Assembly (NCBI RefSeq): GCF_036634195.1
Contig: NZ_JAZIFY010000001.1
Location: 3,358,501 to 3,422,500 of the forward strand
Source of the DNA: Streptomyces sp. P9-A4
Lineage (GTDB): Bacteria > Actinomycetota > Actinomycetes > Streptomycetales > Streptomycetaceae
DNA length: 64,000 nucleotides
Direction: 5' to 3'
Below, piece after piece: positions 31,793-40,334 of this stretch. The notes under the pieces were generated by a model. That model was given only the letters and a program-made list of their open reading frames with translations. It did not search any database and was not told where the DNA came from. The position numbers were made by a program, and so were the translations under genes. How positions within the stretch are numbered: position 1 is the stretch's first letter; every line of letters starts with the position of its first letter.

Positions 31793-32992
31793 CTACAGGG
31801 CGCAGGCCTGGGTGTCGACCTGCTGGTCGGCGGTCCTGCCGCGCTCGATGTCCTCGCGGATCTCGTCGGCCGTCAGTGCGTAGCCGGTGTTGGGGTCGTC
31901 GAGGGAGCGGGCGAAGATCACGCCGTAGACCTTGCCGTCCTCGGTGAGGAGCGGGCCGCCGGAGTTCCCCTGGCGGACCGTCGTGTACAGCGAGTACACG
32001 TCCCTGCGCACCTCGCCACGGCGGTAGATGTCGGGGCCGTCGGCGTTGATACGGCCCCGGACGCGCGCCGAGCGCACGTCGTACGAGCCGTTCTCCGGGA
32101 AGCCGGCGACGATCGCGTCGTCCCCGCTGCGAGCGTCCTCGTCGGTGAAGGACAGCGGTGTGGCCTTGAGGTCCGGCACGTCCAGGACGGCGATGTCTCG
32201 CTGCCAGTCGTAGAGGACGACCTTGGCGTCGTAGAGCCTGCCCGTGCCGCCTATCTGGACGGTCGGCTCGTCGACGCCGCCGACGACGTGCGCGTTGGTC
32301 ATGATCCGGCGGTCGGCGAAGACGAAGCCGGTGCCCTCCAGGACCTTGCCGCAGCTCTGCGCGGTGCCGACGACCTTCACGATGGAGCGCTGGGCGCGGG
32401 CGGCGACGGGGCTGTCGGCGAGCTTCGGGTCGGGGGGCATGACCGGGGTGATCGGCTCGTCGGCGAACGGGTTGAAGACCGGGGGGAACCCGCTGCGCGC
32501 GAGGGTCGAGGTGAAGTCGGCGAACCAGCCGGACGCCTGATCCGGCATCACCTCCTGCACGCCGAGCAGCACCTTGGAGTTCCGCACCTCCTTGCCGAGG
32601 GTGGGCATGGAGGTACGGGCGAGGCCGGAGCCGATCAACCAGGCCACGAGCAGCATGGCGACGACGTTGACGAGGGCGCCGCCGGTGGCGTCCAGGGCGC
32701 GCACGGGCGACCAGGTGATGTGGCGGCGCAGCTTGTTGCCCAGGTGGGTGGTGAAGGCCTGGCCGACCGAGGCGCAGACGATGACCACCATCACGAAGAC
32801 GACCGTCGCCGTGGTCGAGACCTCGCTGTGGTCGGTCAGCTTGTCCCAGAGGATCGGGAGCAGCAGGACGGCGACGAGGCCGCCGCCGAGGAAGCCGATC
32901 ACCGACAGGATGCCGACGACGAAGCCCTGGCGGTAACCGATGATCGCGAACCACACGGCGGCGAGCAGCAACAAGATGTCCAGCACGTTCAC
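31793..32992 (-). CDS. MarP-like membrane serine protease (CvpA + trypsin domains)
   Basis: 399-residue protein. Residues 1-170 form a four-helix colicin-V-production (CvpA) membrane domain; about 200-390 is an extracytoplasmic trypsin-like protease with the triad His in MTNAHVVGG, Asp in RDIAVLDV and Ser in VRQGNSGGPLL. Cysteines (AQSCGK and the final QACAL) may form a disulfide, as in M. tuberculosis MarP, which is needed for acid and oxidative stress resistance. GTG 32992 (VNVLDILLL) fits homologues and has GAGG nine bases upstream; TTG 32998 is the alternative. Confidence 0.9.
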   Translation of the reverse strand: MNVLDILLLLAAVWFAIIGYRQGFVVGILSVIGFLGGGLVAVLLLPILWDKLTDHSEVSTTATVVFVMVVIVCASVGQAFTTHLGNKLRRHITWSPVRALDATGGALVNVVAMLLVAWLIGSGLARTSMPTLGKEVRNSKVLLGVQEVMPDQASGWFADFTSTLARSGFPPVFNPFADEPITPVMPPDPKLADSPVAARAQRSIVKVVGTAQSCGKVLEGTGFVFADRRIMTNAHVVGGVDEPTVQIGGTGRLYDAKVVLYDWQRDIAVLDVPDLKATPLSFTDEDARSGDDAIVAGFPENGSYDVRSARVRGRINADGPDIYRRGEVRRDVYSLYTTVRQGNSGGPLLTEDGKVYGVIFARSLDDPNTGYALTADEIREDIERGRTADQQVDTQACAL

Positions 32993-33080
32993 CGTCAATT
33001 GCCTCGCAGATTCGTTTTCCGGTCGCCGGGGGCAGCCTGTTCGTTCGCCGGGATCAGCCTGTTCGCCGGGGATCAGCCTG

Positions 33081-33785
33081 TCATGAGCGCCAGTCGAGCG
33101 GGACCTGCTTCGACTGGTCCCAGGGGAGCTCCCAGCCGGAGAAGTGCAGTAGCCGGTCGATCACGCCGGCGGTAAAACCCCAGACCAGAGCGGACGCGAC
33201 CGTGAACGCGGGGCCCTGGTGGCCGCTCGGGTGGATCGCGGTGGCGCGGTTCCCGGGATCCGTGAGATCCGCCACGGGCACGGTGAAGACCCGGGCGGTC
33301 TCGCCGGGGTCGACGACCCCGATCGGGCTGGGGGTGCGCCACCAGCCGAGGACCGGGGTGACGACGAAGCCGCTGACCGGGATGTAGAGCCGGGGCAGCA
33401 CGCCGAAGAGCTGGACGCCCGCCGGGTCGAGGCCGGTCTCCTCCTCGGCCTCGCGCAGCGCGGCCCGCAGCAGCCCGCCGTCGGCGGGGGCGCCGTCCTC
33501 GGGGTCGAGGGCGCCGCCGGGGAAGGAGGGCTGGCCGGCGTGCGAGCGGAGGCTGCCGGCCCGCTCCATGAGCAGCAGCTCCGGTCCGCGCTCGCCCTCG
33601 CCGAAGAGGACGAGGACGGCGGACTGCCGTCCGGCGCCGCTCGCGGGCGGCAGGAAGCGGCTCAGCTGCTCCGGCTCGACCGTGCGGGCGGCCCGGTCGA
33701 CGGGCCCGAGCCAGGCGGGCAGCCCGTCCCTCTTGAGCAGACCGCCGATACCGGGGCCGTGGATCTCTTCGTCAGTGCGCGTCAT
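33081..33785 (-). CDS. Nudix hydrolase (CoA pyrophosphatase-like)
   Basis: 234-residue Nudix protein resembling NudL/CoA pyrophosphatases. The family segment LLMERAGSLRSHAGQPSFPGG precedes a Nudix box ending LREAEEETGLDP, with the metal-binding glutamates intact. It probably hydrolyses CoA derivatives or other nucleoside diphosphates. ATG 33785 follows GGGGGTGCCT. About 90 bp from the MarP-like gene on the same strand. Confidence 0.88.
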   Translation of the reverse strand: MTRTDEEIHGPGIGGLLKRDGLPAWLGPVDRAARTVEPEQLSRFLPPASGAGRQSAVLVLFGEGERGPELLLMERAGSLRSHAGQPSFPGGALDPEDGAPADGGLLRAALREAEEETGLDPAGVQLFGVLPRLYIPVSGFVVTPVLGWWRTPSPIGVVDPGETARVFTVPVADLTDPGNRATAIHPSGHQGPAFTVASALVWGFTAGVIDRLLHFSGWELPWDQSKQVPLDWRS

Positions 33786-33883
33786 AGGCACCCCCGTGGT
33801 TCACAACGCGATCGGTGTACGGGTTCGTTCCCTCCGGCGGGTCACCCGGAGGGGTGGAGCGGAGGGATCCCGGCGGGGCGGGC

Positions 33884-34906
33884 TCAGTCGCTCGCGCCCA
33901 GTGGGGGCGCCGGGCGGCCGGGGTAGTCCGGCGGCGGGTTGAGCCGCTGGCCGGGGAAGCCGCCCTTCTCGTACTTGAGCAGCTTCCTGGCCTTCTCGGG
34001 GTCGGTCTCGCCCTCGCCGTACGAGGGGCAGAGGTGGGTGATCGGGCAGGCGCCGCAGGCGGGCTTGCGGGCGTGGCAGATGCGGCGGCCGTGGAAGATC
34101 ACCCGGTGCGAGAGCATCGTCCACTCGCTCTTCGGGAAGATCTCGGCGATCTCCGCCTCGATCTTCACCGGGTCCTCCTGCTCGGTCCACTTCCAGCGCC
34201 GGACGAGCCGCATGAAGTGGGTGTCGACGGTGATGCCGGGGACCCCGAAGGCGTTGCCCAGGACGACGAAGGCGGTCTTGCGGCCGACGCCGGGGAGCTT
34301 GACGAGGTCGTCCAGGCGGCCGGGGACCTCGCCGTCGAACTCGTCCCTGAGGGCGGCGGCGAGGCCCATGATCGACTTGGTCTTGGCGCGGAAGAAGCCG
34401 GTCGGCCGGATCAGATCCTCGACCTCCTCGGGCACGGCGGCGGCGAGGTCCTCGGGCGTGGGGTACTTCGCGAAGAGGGCGGGGGTGGTCTGGTTGACCC
34501 GCAGGTCGGTGGTCTGGGCCGAGAGGACCGTCGCGACGAGCAGCTCGAAGGGGTTGCGGAAGTCGAGCTCCGGATGGGCGTACGGGTAGACCTCGGCGAG
34601 CTCGCGGTTGATCTTCCGGGCGCGACGGACCATCGCGAGCCGCGACTCGGGCTTGGCCGGCTTCACGGTCTGGACGGGCTTGGCGGGCTTGGCCGTCCCG
34701 GCGGGCTTCGCTGACTTGGCGGGCTTCGCCGACTTGGCGGGCTCAGCCGCCCCGGCGGCCTTCGCGGGCTTCCGATTCGGCACGGCGGCCTTCCGATTTG
34801 CGGCTTTCGCCCGTTTCGACACGCCGTGTTCGCCCACGGCGGAATTACCTTCGGCCGACACTCTTTCAGCCCCCTTGGCCTGCGCTGTCACCGGCGAGTT
34901 GGACAC
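33884..34906 (-). CDS. nth: Endonuclease III with lysine/alanine/proline-rich N-terminal tail
   Basis: 340-residue DNA glycosylase/AP lyase that removes oxidised pyrimidines. The catalytic domain (about 85-310) has the helix-hairpin-helix [14 protein letters not shown] with the nucleophilic Lys, the catalytic Asp in VDTHFMRL, and the [4Fe-4S] cluster motif [17 protein letters not shown] (C-x6-C-x2-C-x5-C). The first about 85 residues are a basic repeat-like tail ([15 protein letters not shown]). GTG 34906 is preceded at six bases by TAGGCT and no Shine-Dalgarno, suggesting a leaderless mRNA. Divergent from crp. Confidence 0.95.
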   Translation of the reverse strand: MSNSPVTAQAKGAERVSAEGNSAVGEHGVSKRAKAANRKAAVPNRKPAKAAGAAEPAKSAKPAKSAKPAGTAKPAKPVQTVKPAKPESRLAMVRRARKINRELAEVYPYAHPELDFRNPFELLVATVLSAQTTDLRVNQTTPALFAKYPTPEDLAAAVPEEVEDLIRPTGFFRAKTKSIMGLAAALRDEFDGEVPGRLDDLVKLPGVGRKTAFVVLGNAFGVPGITVDTHFMRLVRRWKWTEQEDPVKIEAEIAEIFPKSEWTMLSHRVIFHGRRICHARKPACGACPITHLCPSYGEGETDPEKARKLLKYEKGGFPGQRLNPPPDYPGRPAPPLGASD

Positions 34907-35011
34907 CCGGCCAGCCTAGGGGCCACCACCGACATCCGCCCCGGGCATGGCCGATCGGACCCCAATCGGGCCCCTGCCGTACGGACAGGCGGCTCGGTGA
35001 GTCAAACTTGT

Positions 35012-35027
35012 TGTGATTGATCGCACT
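35012..35027 (+). promoter_or_regulatory. Candidate Crp binding site upstream of crp
   Basis: TGTGATTGATCGCACT: a perfect left half TGTGA, six-base spacer, and GCACT as right half, which keeps CAC of the consensus TCACA. It lies 64 bp before the crp start codon and suggests autoregulation; nth is divergent and might share it. Confidence 0.55.
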
Positions 35028-35091
35028 GTTTTGTACGTCCGGCATCATGGGACCCAGGTCCCTGAGCAGGTCGACAGTATGGAGAGAACTC

Positions 35092-35766
35092 GTGGACGAC
35101 GTTCTGCGGCGCGCCCCGCTCTTCGCGGCGCTCGATGACGAGCAGGCTGCCGAGCTGCGCGCCTCGATGAGTGAGGCGACCCTCGCCCGAGGCGACGCGC
35201 TCTTCCACGAGGGCGACCCCGGTGACCGCCTCTACGTGGTGACCGAGGGCAAGGTGAAGCTGCACCGCACCTCCCCCGACGGCCGCGAGAACATGCTGGC
35301 GGTCCTCGGCCCCGGCGAGCTCATCGGCGAGCTGTCCCTCTTCGACCCGGGCCCGCGCACCGCGACCGCGACCGCGCTGACCGAGGTCAAGCTGCTCGGC
35401 CTCGGCCACGGCGACCTCCAGCCCTGGCTGAACGCGCGCCCCGAGGTGGCCACCGCGCTGCTGCGCGCCGTCGCCCGCCGGCTGCGCAAGACCAACGACC
35501 AGATGTCCGACCTGGTCTTCTCCGACGTCCCGGGCCGTGTCGCCCGCGCGCTCCTCGACCTGTCGCGCCGCTTCGGCGTGCAGTCGGAGGAGGGCATCCA
35601 CGTCGTCCACGACCTCACCCAGGAGGAGCTGGCCCAGCTGGTCGGCGCCTCCCGCGAGACGGTCAACAAGGCGCTCGCCGACTTCGCCCAGCGCGGCTGG
35701 CTGCGCCTGGAGGCCCGCGCCGTGATCCTGCTGGACGTGGAGCGCCTCGCGAAGCGCTCGCGCTAG
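35092..35766 (+). CDS. crp: Crp/Fnr family transcription regulator
   Basis: 224-residue cyclic-nucleotide-receptor-type regulator. The N-terminal cNMP-binding domain includes GDRLYVVTEGKVKL and the phosphate-binding cassette region GELIGELSLFDPGPRTATA; the C-terminal helix-turn-helix is LTQEELAQLVGASRETVNKALADF. In S. coelicolor Crp controls germination, development and antibiotic precursors. GTG 35092 has GGAGAG upstream and gives the N-terminus VDDVLRRAPLFAALDD, as I remember for the family. Followed by a very strong terminator. Confidence 0.97.
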   Translation: MDDVLRRAPLFAALDDEQAAELRASMSEATLARGDALFHEGDPGDRLYVVTEGKVKLHRTSPDGRENMLAVLGPGELIGELSLFDPGPRTATATALTEVKLLGLGHGDLQPWLNARPEVATALLRAVARRLRKTNDQMSDLVFSDVPGRVARALLDLSRRFGVQSEEGIHVVHDLTQEELAQLVGASRETVNKALADFAQRGWLRLEARAVILLDVERLAKRSR

Positions 35767-35781
35767 TACGCGGGCAGGCAG

Positions 35782-35827
35782 ACGAGGAAGGCCGCCCCGG
35801 TCACACGACCGGGGCGGCCTTCCTCGT
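35782..35827. terminator. Bidirectional terminator between crp and the SPFH gene
   Basis: Perfect 21-bp stem (35782-35802 with 35807-35827; core GAGGAAGGCCGCCCCGGTC) and an ACAC loop, between convergent genes. Confidence 0.9.
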
Positions 35828-35843
35828 ACGTACGCGGATCGGG

Positions 35844-36728
35844 TCAGCGCTTGGAGCCGTCCACGATCACCGGGGCGGAGACGCCGTTCCCGCAGGGGAC
35901 GGTGTAGATCGCGTTCTTCGCGGCCGCCTCCTTGAACGCGTCGATGCACTGGTTCATCAGGACCTTGTCCGTCAGCGACTCGTTGAGGATCTTGTTGGCG
36001 CGGGCGATGCCCTCCGCCTCGATCCGGCGCCGGTCGGCCTCGGCCTTGGCGGTACGGGAGGCCTCGGTGGCCCGCTCGGTGGCCTGCTGCTGCTGGATCT
36101 TGCGGTCGATCTGGCCCTGGAGGGCGTCCGAGGGCTTCACGTTGCGCAGGTTGACCGTGGTCACGGTGATGCCGCGCGGGGCCAGCCGCTCCTTGATCAG
36201 GTCGCCGATCTCGGCGTTGATCTTCTCGCGGTCGGAGGCGTAGCCCTGCTCGCTGGAGTAGCGGGCGAAGACGTTGCGGACGATCTCACGGCTGTCGGGG
36301 TAGACCAGCCGCTGCTGGATGGCGTCCTCGGTGCCCGCGAGCTTGTACAGCTCGACGGCCTTGGACGGGACGACGGCCCACTTCACCGTCACCTCGGCGT
36401 ACATGACACCGCCCTGCGAGGAGCGGACCTCGACCACGTCCTTGTCGGAGAGGTTGAGGTCGACCGGGCGGGTCGAGAAGGTCGTGACGCTGGTGAAAGG
36501 CGACTTCACGTGCATGCCCGAGGTCATGGGCGAGCCGACCTTGCCGAACGCGACCGGCACACCGACCTCGTACGCGCTGATCACGTACGTCATGCTCACG
36601 ATCAACGAGAAGAGACCGGCCAGAACCGCTCCGAGGGCGCCGAACTTCAGGCCCTTGGAGTCGTTGGCGCGGCCGATGAAGAAGAGCACCACTGCGGCTA
36701 TGACCAGCAGGATGGCGATGACGAACAC
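35844..36728 (-). CDS. SPFH/band 7 membrane protein (prohibitin-like)
   Basis: 294-residue protein with two N-terminal membrane helices (about 1-20 and 30-52), a band 7 domain (about 50-200; VPVAFGKVGSPMTSGMHVKSPF, RNVFARYSSEQGYASDREKI), an Ala/Glu-rich coiled coil (QQQQATERATEASRTAKAEADRRRIEAEGIARA), and a short C-terminus with two cysteines. SPFH proteins build membrane microdomain scaffolds and regulate proteases such as FtsH. GTG 36728 has GGGGGGAA upstream. Monocistronic. Different in layout from the flotillin-like protein at the right end. Confidence 0.9.
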   Translation of the reverse strand: MFVIAILLVIAAVVLFFIGRANDSKGLKFGALGAVLAGLFSLIVSMTYVISAYEVGVPVAFGKVGSPMTSGMHVKSPFTSVTTFSTRPVDLNLSDKDVVEVRSSQGGVMYAEVTVKWAVVPSKAVELYKLAGTEDAIQQRLVYPDSREIVRNVFARYSSEQGYASDREKINAEIGDLIKERLAPRGITVTTVNLRNVKPSDALQGQIDRKIQQQQATERATEASRTAKAEADRRRIEAEGIARANKILNESLTDKVLMNQCIDAFKEAAAKNAIYTVPCGNGVSAPVIVDGSKR

Positions 36729-36834
36729 GGGCGTTCCCCCCGAAAGCTACGGCCAGAAGTAAGCGGAGCGTAAAGCACGGGTCAAGACCGTCGCCGCGCC
36801 GGGGCCCACCTCGGGACAGGATCGTGACGCGCGC

Positions 36835-37665
36835 CTACGCCGCCCCCCGCTCCCGCAGGTACTCCAGCTGCGCCCGTACGGACAGCTCCGCCGCCGGCCA
36901 CAGCGAGCGGTCCACGTCCGCGTACACATGGGCGACCACCTCGGCCGGCGTCCGGTGGCCGTTCTCGACCGCCGTCTCGACCTGGGCGAGCCGCCCCGCC
37001 CGGTGCGCGAGGTAGAACTCCACGGCCCCCTGCGCGTCCTCCAGGACCGGCCCGTGCCCCGGCAGCACCGTGTGGACGCCGTCGTCGACCGTCAGCGAAC
37101 GCAGCCGCCGCAGCGAGTCCAGGTACTCGCCGAGGCGCCCGTCAGGATGGGCCACCATCGTCGTCCCGCGCCCCAGGATCGTGTCCCCCGTCAGCACCGC
37201 CCCGTCGGCGGGCAGATGGAAGGAGAGCGAGTCCGAGGTGTGCCCGGGGGTCGGGACCACCCGCAGCTCCAGGCCGCCGACCGTCAGCACCTCCCCCGCG
37301 CCCAGCCCCTCGTCGCCGAGCCGCAGCGCCGGGTCCAGGGCCCGTACGGCCGTCCCGGTCAGCTCGGCGAACCGGCCGGCGCCCTCCGCGTGGTCCGGGT
37401 GACCGTGGGTCAGCAGGGTCAGCGCGACCCGCTTCCCGAGCCGCTCGGCGGTCTCGGCCACCCGGCGCAGATGGGTCTCGTCGAGCGGACCCGGGTCGAC
37501 GACCACGGCCAGGTCCGAGCCGGGCTCCGAGAGGAGCCAGGTGTTGGTGCCGTCGAGGGTCATCGCGGACGGGTTCGGCGCGAGGACGTTCACGGCGCGC
37601 GCGGTCGCGGGACCCGACTCCACGAGCCCGCGCGGCTGGCCGGGCAGGGCGGCGGCATCGCTCAT
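36835..37665 (-). CDS. Metallo-beta-lactamase-fold hydrolase
   Basis: 276-residue MBL-fold protein. The metal motif THGHPDHAEGA (HxHxDH) is complete; further ligands are in TPGHTSDSL and LTGDTIL, and the last in VLPGHGPV. The C-terminal AEVVAHVYADVDRSLWPAAELSVRAQL matches the LACTB2/glyoxalase-II-like group, which act on thioesters or RNA. The ATG overlaps the Nudix gene stop by four bases (ATGA). Confidence 0.92.
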   Translation of the reverse strand: MSDAAALPGQPRGLVESGPATARAVNVLAPNPSAMTLDGTNTWLLSEPGSDLAVVVDPGPLDETHLRRVAETAERLGKRVALTLLTHGHPDHAEGAGRFAELTGTAVRALDPALRLGDEGLGAGEVLTVGGLELRVVPTPGHTSDSLSFHLPADGAVLTGDTILGRGTTMVAHPDGRLGEYLDSLRRLRSLTVDDGVHTVLPGHGPVLEDAQGAVEFYLAHRAGRLAQVETAVENGHRTPAEVVAHVYADVDRSLWPAAELSVRAQLEYLRERGAA

Positions 37666-38534
37666 CGCGCGCTTCCCATCGGGATGACCTTGGTGAACTC
37701 CTCGTGCCCCGGCCAGCTCAGGACCAGCTCGTCGCCCTCCAGACGCGCCTGCGCGAGCACCGGGGTCATGTCCTGCTCCCCCGCCGCCGCGAGCGCCCCG
37801 GCCGACGTGCCGTACGGCTCCAGGGCCCGCAGCGTCGAGATCGTCGGCGGCATCATCGTCAGCTCGCCCCGGTCGTAGCCGGCCGCCGCCTCCGACGGGC
37901 GGATCCAGACCGTGCGGTCGGCCTCCGTGGAGGCGTTGCGGGTGCGCTGGCCGGCCGGCAGCACGGCCACGAAGAACCAGGTGTCGTACCGCCGCTGCTC
38001 GAACTCCGGCGTGATCCACCGCGCCCACGCGCCGAGCAGGTCGGAGCGCAGCACGAGCCCCCGCCGGTCCAGGAAGTCCGCGAAGGACAGCTCCCGGGCG
38101 ACGAGCGCCTCCCGGTCCCGCTCCCACTCCTCGCCGGTCGTGTCGCCGACCACCGCGTCCTCGGTCTTCCCGGCGAGCAGGACGCCCGCCTCCTCGTACG
38201 TCTCGCGCACGGCGGCGCAGACCACCGCCTGGGCCTGCGCGGGCCCGTCGAGGCCGAGCCGGGCCGCCCAGGTCTCCAGGGAGGGGCCCGCCCAGCGCAC
38301 CGGCTGCTCGTCGCGCGGGTCGACGCCGCCGCCGGGGTAGGCGTACGCGCCGCCCGCGAAGGCCATCGAGGTGCGGCGGCGCAGCATGTGGACCTCGGGC
38401 GCGGCCCCGGCGTCCCCGTCCCGCAGCAGCAGGACGGTGGCGGCACGGCGCGGGGTCACCGGCGTGAGCTCACCGGCGGCGAGGGCGCGGATACGGTCGG
38501 GCCACTCGGGCGGGTACCACTGACCATTCGACAT
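37662..38534 (-). CDS. Nudix hydrolase with insertion in the Nudix box (NUDT19-like)
   Basis: 290-residue Nudix protein. The box is split: GGAYAYPGGGVDPRDE is followed by about 35 inserted residues before CAAVRETYEEAGVLL, as in NUDT19/RP2p-type enzymes that cleave CoA and its esters. A downstream CoA-linked MBL hydrolase in the same operon supports a thioester or CoA role (inference). No Shine-Dalgarno; TAGCAT ends six bases before ATG 38534, suggesting a leaderless mRNA, and an inverted repeat overlaps that promoter element. Confidence 0.88.
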   Translation of the reverse strand: MSNGQWYPPEWPDRIRALAAGELTPVTPRRAATVLLLRDGDAGAAPEVHMLRRRTSMAFAGGAYAYPGGGVDPRDEQPVRWAGPSLETWAARLGLDGPAQAQAVVCAAVRETYEEAGVLLAGKTEDAVVGDTTGEEWERDREALVARELSFADFLDRRGLVLRSDLLGAWARWITPEFEQRRYDTWFFVAVLPAGQRTRNASTEADRTVWIRPSEAAAGYDRGELTMMPPTISTLRALEPYGTSAGALAAAGEQDMTPVLAQARLEGDELVLSWPGHEEFTKVIPMGSAR

Positions 38535-38537
38535 GGC

Positions 38538-38560
38538 CGGATGCTATGCGCAAGCATCCG
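38538..38560. promoter_or_regulatory. Inverted repeat over the promoter of the Nudix-MBL operon
   Basis: CGGATGCT and AGCATCCG, 8-bp perfect arms with a 7-base spacer, end four bases before the Nudix ATG and overlap its -10-like TAGCAT. Position fits a repressor operator. The regulator is unknown. Confidence 0.4.
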
Positions 38561-38569
38561 AATGCACGA

Positions 38570-38602
38570 GAGCCGGTTTCCCATGCTGTGGAAAACCGGC
38601 TC
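38570..38602 (-). terminator. Terminator after the RidA gene
   Basis: 10-bp stem GAGCCGGTTT / AAACCGGCTC with a 13-base loop, 21 bp beyond the RidA stop codon on the minus strand. Confidence 0.65.
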
Positions 38603-38622
38603 CCTGTCGTACGGCTCGGCGG

Positions 38623-39093
38623 TCAGGCCTCGACCAGCTCCACCTGGACCTCGACCTCGACCGGCGCGTCGAGCGGCAGCACGGCCACGCCGACGGCGCT
38701 GCGCGCGTGCACGCCCTTGTCGCCGAGGACCGCGCCGAGCAGCTCGCTGGCGCCGTTGATGACACCCGGCTGCCCGGTGAAGTCGGGGGCGGAGGCGACG
38801 AAGCCGACGACCTTCACGACCCGCTTGATCCGGTCCAGGTCACCGGCGACCGACTTCACGGCGGCGAGCGCGTTCAGCGCGCAGGTGGCCGCGAGCTGCT
38901 TGGCCTCCTCGGCGGTGACCTCGCCGCCGACCTTGCCGGTCAGCTGGAGCTCTCCGCCCACCATCGGGAGCTGGCCCGAGGTGTAGACGTACACGCCCGA
39001 CTGCACGGCCGGCTGGTAGGCGGCCAGCGGCGGCACGACCTCCGGCAGGGTCAGGCCGAGCTCGGCGAGCTTCGCCTCCACGGCCCCGCTCAC
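38623..39093 (-). CDS. RidA/YjgF family protein
   Basis: 156-residue RidA-superfamily protein, expected to deaminate reactive enamine/imine intermediates. Recognisable blocks are PAVQSGVYVYTSGQLPMV, ALNALAAVKSVAGDLDRI and KGVHARSAVGVAVLPLDAPVEVEVQVE, the last in place of the R[ST]xVxVxxLPxxxxVE signature. GTG start overlaps the DUF4177-type gene stop (GTGA). Longer at the N-terminus than E. coli RidA, typical of a RidA-like subfamily. Confidence 0.9.
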   Translation of the reverse strand: MSGAVEAKLAELGLTLPEVVPPLAAYQPAVQSGVYVYTSGQLPMVGGELQLTGKVGGEVTAEEAKQLAATCALNALAAVKSVAGDLDRIKRVVKVVGFVASAPDFTGQPGVINGASELLGAVLGDKGVHARSAVGVAVLPLDAPVEVEVQVELVEA

Positions 39094-39248
39094 GACTTGG
39101 CCCGCTTCAGGTAGGCCACGAGCTGCTCGGGGTTGTTCGGCCCGGGCACGACCTGGACGAGCTCCCAGCCGTCCTCGCCCCAGGTGTCCAGAATCTGCTT
39201 GGTCGCGTGCACCAGAAGCGGCACCGTGACGTACTCCCACTTGGTCAT
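39090..39248 (-). CDS. DUF4177-like small protein
   Basis: 52-residue protein, MTKWEYVTVPLLVHATKQIL then WGEDGWELVQVVPGPNN and a basic end. This matches the short DUF4177 family, function unknown. No Shine-Dalgarno; a -10-like TACAGT (39261-39256) ends seven bases before the ATG, so the mRNA is probably leaderless. Co-transcribed and coupled with ridA-like gene; divergent from the ArsA pair. Confidence 0.88.
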   Translation of the reverse strand: MTKWEYVTVPLLVHATKQILDTWGEDGWELVQVVPGPNNPEQLVAYLKRAKS

Positions 39249-39371
39249 GGGGCCGACTGTATCCGTTGGCGCGGGGCGGCTCTCCGAGGCGGCCCCCGAA
39301 CCTTCCCCTAGGGAGCTTCTCCGGGGCGGCCTCCTGATTGGGCGCGGCCGCCAGTGGTTAGGCTCGACAAC

Positions 39372-40334
39372 GTGAGCAGGCTCCAGGTCGTCAGCGGCAA
39401 GGGCGGTACCGGTAAGACGACGGTCGCCGCCGCCCTCGCCCTCGCCCTCGCGACGGAGGGGAAGCGGACCCTCCTCGTCGAGGTCGAAGGCAGGCAGGGC
39501 ATCGCACAGCTCTTCGAGACGGAAGCCCTTCCGTACGAGGAGCGCAAGATCGCCGTCGCCCCGGGCGGCGGCGAGGTGTACGCGCTGGCGATCGACGCCG
39601 AGCGCGCCCTCCTCGACTACCTCCAGATGTTCTACAAACTGGGCGGTGCGGGGCGGGCTCTGAAGAAGCTCGGCGCGATCGACTTCGCGACGACGATAGC
39701 GCCGGGCGTACGGGACGTCCTGCTGACCGGCAAGGCCTGCGAGGCGGTCAGGCGGCGCGAGAAGCACGGCGGGCACACCTACGACCACGTGGTCATGGAC
39801 GCGCCGCCCACCGGCCGCATCACCCGCTTCCTCAACGTCAACGACGAGGTAGCGGGCCTGGCCAGGATCGGACCGATACACAACCAGGCGCAGGCCGTCA
39901 TGCGGGTCCTCAAGTCCCCCGAGACGGCGGTGCACCTGGTGACCCTGCTGGAGGAGATGCCGGTCCAGGAGACCGCGGACGGCATCGCGGAGCTCCGCGC
40001 CGCCGAACTCCCGGTGGGCCGGGTCGTGGTGAACATGGTCCGCCCGCACGTCCTCGACCAGGCGGCGGTACGGGCCGCCTCCGGCGACCACCGGGACGCG
40101 ATCACGAGGACCCTGGCCGCCGCGGGCGTCGCCGACGGCGCGACGCTGGTCGAGCCGCTCCTCGACGAGGCGGCCGGGCATGCCCGGCGGGTGGAGCTGG
40201 AGCGGACGCAGCGCGCGGTTCTCGACGGCCTCGGCGTCCCCTCGTACGAGCTCCCCTTCCTGGGGGACGGGGCGGACATCGCGGGGCTCTACCGGCTGGC
40301 GAAGGAACTGCGGAAGCAAGGGGTGGGCGCGTGA
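39372..40334 (+). CDS. ArsA/Get3-family ATPase, first of tandem pair
   Basis: 320-residue P-loop ATPase. Deviant Walker A VSGKGGTGKTTVAAALAL with signature Lys10, switch I absent or altered, and Walker B-like YDHVVMDAPPTGRITRFL. Relatives are arsenite pump or tail-anchor ATPases, but actinobacterial tandem pairs next to wblA have no arsenic genes around them. GTG 39372 has no Shine-Dalgarno; TAGGCT (39359-39364) ends seven bases upstream, so a leaderless mRNA is likely. The stop overlaps the next start (GTGA). A heterodimer with the next protein is plausible. Confidence 0.88.
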   Translation: MSRLQVVSGKGGTGKTTVAAALALALATEGKRTLLVEVEGRQGIAQLFETEALPYEERKIAVAPGGGEVYALAIDAERALLDYLQMFYKLGGAGRALKKLGAIDFATTIAPGVRDVLLTGKACEAVRRREKHGGHTYDHVVMDAPPTGRITRFLNVNDEVAGLARIGPIHNQAQAVMRVLKSPETAVHLVTLLEEMPVQETADGIAELRAAELPVGRVVVNMVRPHVLDQAAVRAASGDHRDAITRTLAAAGVADGATLVEPLLDEAAGHARRVELERTQRAVLDGLGVPSYELPFLGDGADIAGLYRLAKELRKQGVGA

